Positions 5,439-5,984 of a stretch of DNA of 5,984 nucleotides are shown here, piece by piece (the stretch's first letter is position 1; each line of letters starts with the position of its first letter). The position numbers were made by a program, and so were the translations under genes. Source of the stretch: Cytophagales bacterium (GTDB lineage: Bacteria; Bacteroidota; Bacteroidia; Cytophagales; Cyclobacteriaceae); contig JAJCYK010000598.1 in assembly GCA_029262935.1 (NCBI GenBank), forward strand, positions 1-5,984, read 5' to 3'. The notes under the pieces are model-generated. The model saw nothing but the letters and a program-made list of their open reading frames with translations, searched no databases and was not told the origin of the DNA.

Positions 5439-5984
5439 ACCGTCAAAGGGGGCTCTGGATCCATAAAGACCGCTTAGATCAGATTTGTATAAGGTATTGC
5501 GCTTGTAGTTCAGGTACCACGGATTAAGTTTTGGCACCTGTCCACTTTGATTAGGGTCCGCATTTGAGAACTTAAGTTTGACCTCTTTCCAGTCGTTTCC
5601 CGTATTTTGATAGACCTCTGCTTTATAGTTTAATTCGATGGGGCTTGCGACATCTTTAACTCGAATATCATATTTTGGAAACCAGCCAGCTTGACCAACC
5701 AAATAGGATACGTCAAACCTTCCTGTAGTGGTACCATGAATTTCCAATCGTAACTCCAATTCTCCTCCTGGCAGGTCTGCTGTGGATTTAATTAAAGCTA
5801 GTTGCTTTTTTAGTTGGCTTTGTTGTTCTATTGACGTTTCAATGCTTTGGGCAAGGTTTAGATGGTCTTCCTTTATTTTAGCTAATTGTTGATAAAAGAA
5901 GTCCAACGCAAGTTTCAATTGGGCCAAGGTGACCGCTGTTTCATTGCTACCGAGGAATTTGTTTTGATTCAATAAGCTTTCCTG
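5265..5984 (-). CDS. Upstream fragment: coiled coil, first part of DUF4139 and start of SusC-like insert
   Basis: At least 239 codons are visible, and the frame is open at the edge, so no genuine start is seen; the TTG at 5972 is an internal Leu codon. Positions about 5940-5790 encode a helical, Q/K/E-rich coiled coil (LALDFFYQQLAKIKEDHL and onward), the linker that follows DUF4140 in this family. From about 5760 comes the DUF4139 start: ELELRLEI, the Y-L-V-x-x-A-x-W-x-P-x-Y-D motif near 5705-5665, and an LNYKAEVYQNTGNDW strand near 5640-5585. From 5435 the insert begins with VSGIITSPDGGPLPGVNVLI. If TAA is read as a stop, the product lacks the second part of DUF4139. Confidence 0.75.
   Translation of the reverse strand, partial: QESLLNQNKFLGSNETAVTLAQLKLALDFFYQQLAKIKEDHLNLAQSIETSIEQQSQLKKQLALIKSTADLPGGELELRLEIHGTTTGRFDVSYLVGQAGWFPKYDIRVKDVASPIELNYKAEVYQNTGNDWKEVKLKFSNADPNQSGQVPKLNPWYLNYKRNTLYKSDLSGLYGSRAPFDGHVSGIITSPDGGPLPGVNVLIKGTTLGTVTDANGRYNLTAPGIGGTMIFSSVGFISQ

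Larger units (their letters stand above)
4476..5984 (-). pseudogene. DUF4139 (MuiA-like) gene with embedded SusC-like module, split by one in-frame TAA; 5' end outside the window
   Basis: One reading frame runs from the right edge (5984, codons Q-E-S-L-L-N-Q) to the TAA at 4478-4476. It is interrupted only by the TAA at 5267-5265. Both sides are homologous to parts of one protein: coiled coil and first part of DUF4139 before the stop, second part of DUF4139 after it. The junction reads GFISQ-stop-VTVASSQQ, and the usual pattern at this point in carboxypeptidase-regulatory domains is close to SQ-E-VTV. A single GAA-to-TAA or CAA-to-TAA change therefore explains the lesion. The rest of the frame shows no other decay. 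Proteins of this family are often annotated as mucoidy inhibitor MuiA-like and probably act in the envelope; the biochemical role is not established. The N-terminal DUF4140 domain expected in the family would lie beyond the edge. A sequencing error or stop-codon readthrough remain alternatives to true inactivation. Confidence 0.8.

Overview
The window looks like chromosomal DNA of a member of the Bacteroidota. The signs are an ECF sigma factor followed by a FecR-type anti-sigma gene, a PorT-like outer-membrane barrel protein, a DUF4139 protein carrying a SusC-like carboxypeptidase-regulatory module, and gene starts without Shine-Dalgarno sequences. The class (Flavobacteriia or Cytophagia-like) cannot be settled from this sequence.

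Layout. On the minus strand, 717 to 1 holds the ECF sigma factor gene and then the first 21 codons of a FecR-family anti-sigma gene that runs off the left edge. This is the usual start of a cell-surface signalling locus, and a 10-bp inverted repeat lies just before the fecR start codon. Positions 718-1003 form a divergent intergenic region with several short palindromes. On the plus strand come an outer-membrane beta-barrel protein (1004-1825) with a strong intrinsic terminator, a DUF819 multi-pass membrane protein (1889-3043) starting 2 bp after that terminator's T-tract, a YjaB-like GNAT acetyltransferase (3099-3548) and a TfoX N-terminal-domain protein (3561-3902). The last three are probably co-transcribed. 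On the minus strand, converging with them, are a DoxX-family membrane protein (4355-3942) and a large DUF4139 (MuiA-like) gene that enters from the right edge and ends at 4476, followed by a terminator hairpin at 4391-4428.

The most notable feature is the DUF4139 gene. Its frame is continuous from the right edge to 4476 except for one TAA at 5265-5267. That stop falls inside an inserted SusC/TonB-receptor-like module (carboxypeptidase-regulatory fold plus a strongly abbreviated plug-like signature) placed within the DUF4139 region. It is therefore a single-codon nonsense lesion, a recoded stop or a sequencing error, not a frameshift or two separate genes.

I see no CRISPR array, transposase, tRNA, rRNA or phage gene. 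Apart from the DUF4139 architecture and the compact junctions between terminators and start codons, the window is ordinary Bacteroidota housekeeping and accessory sequence.
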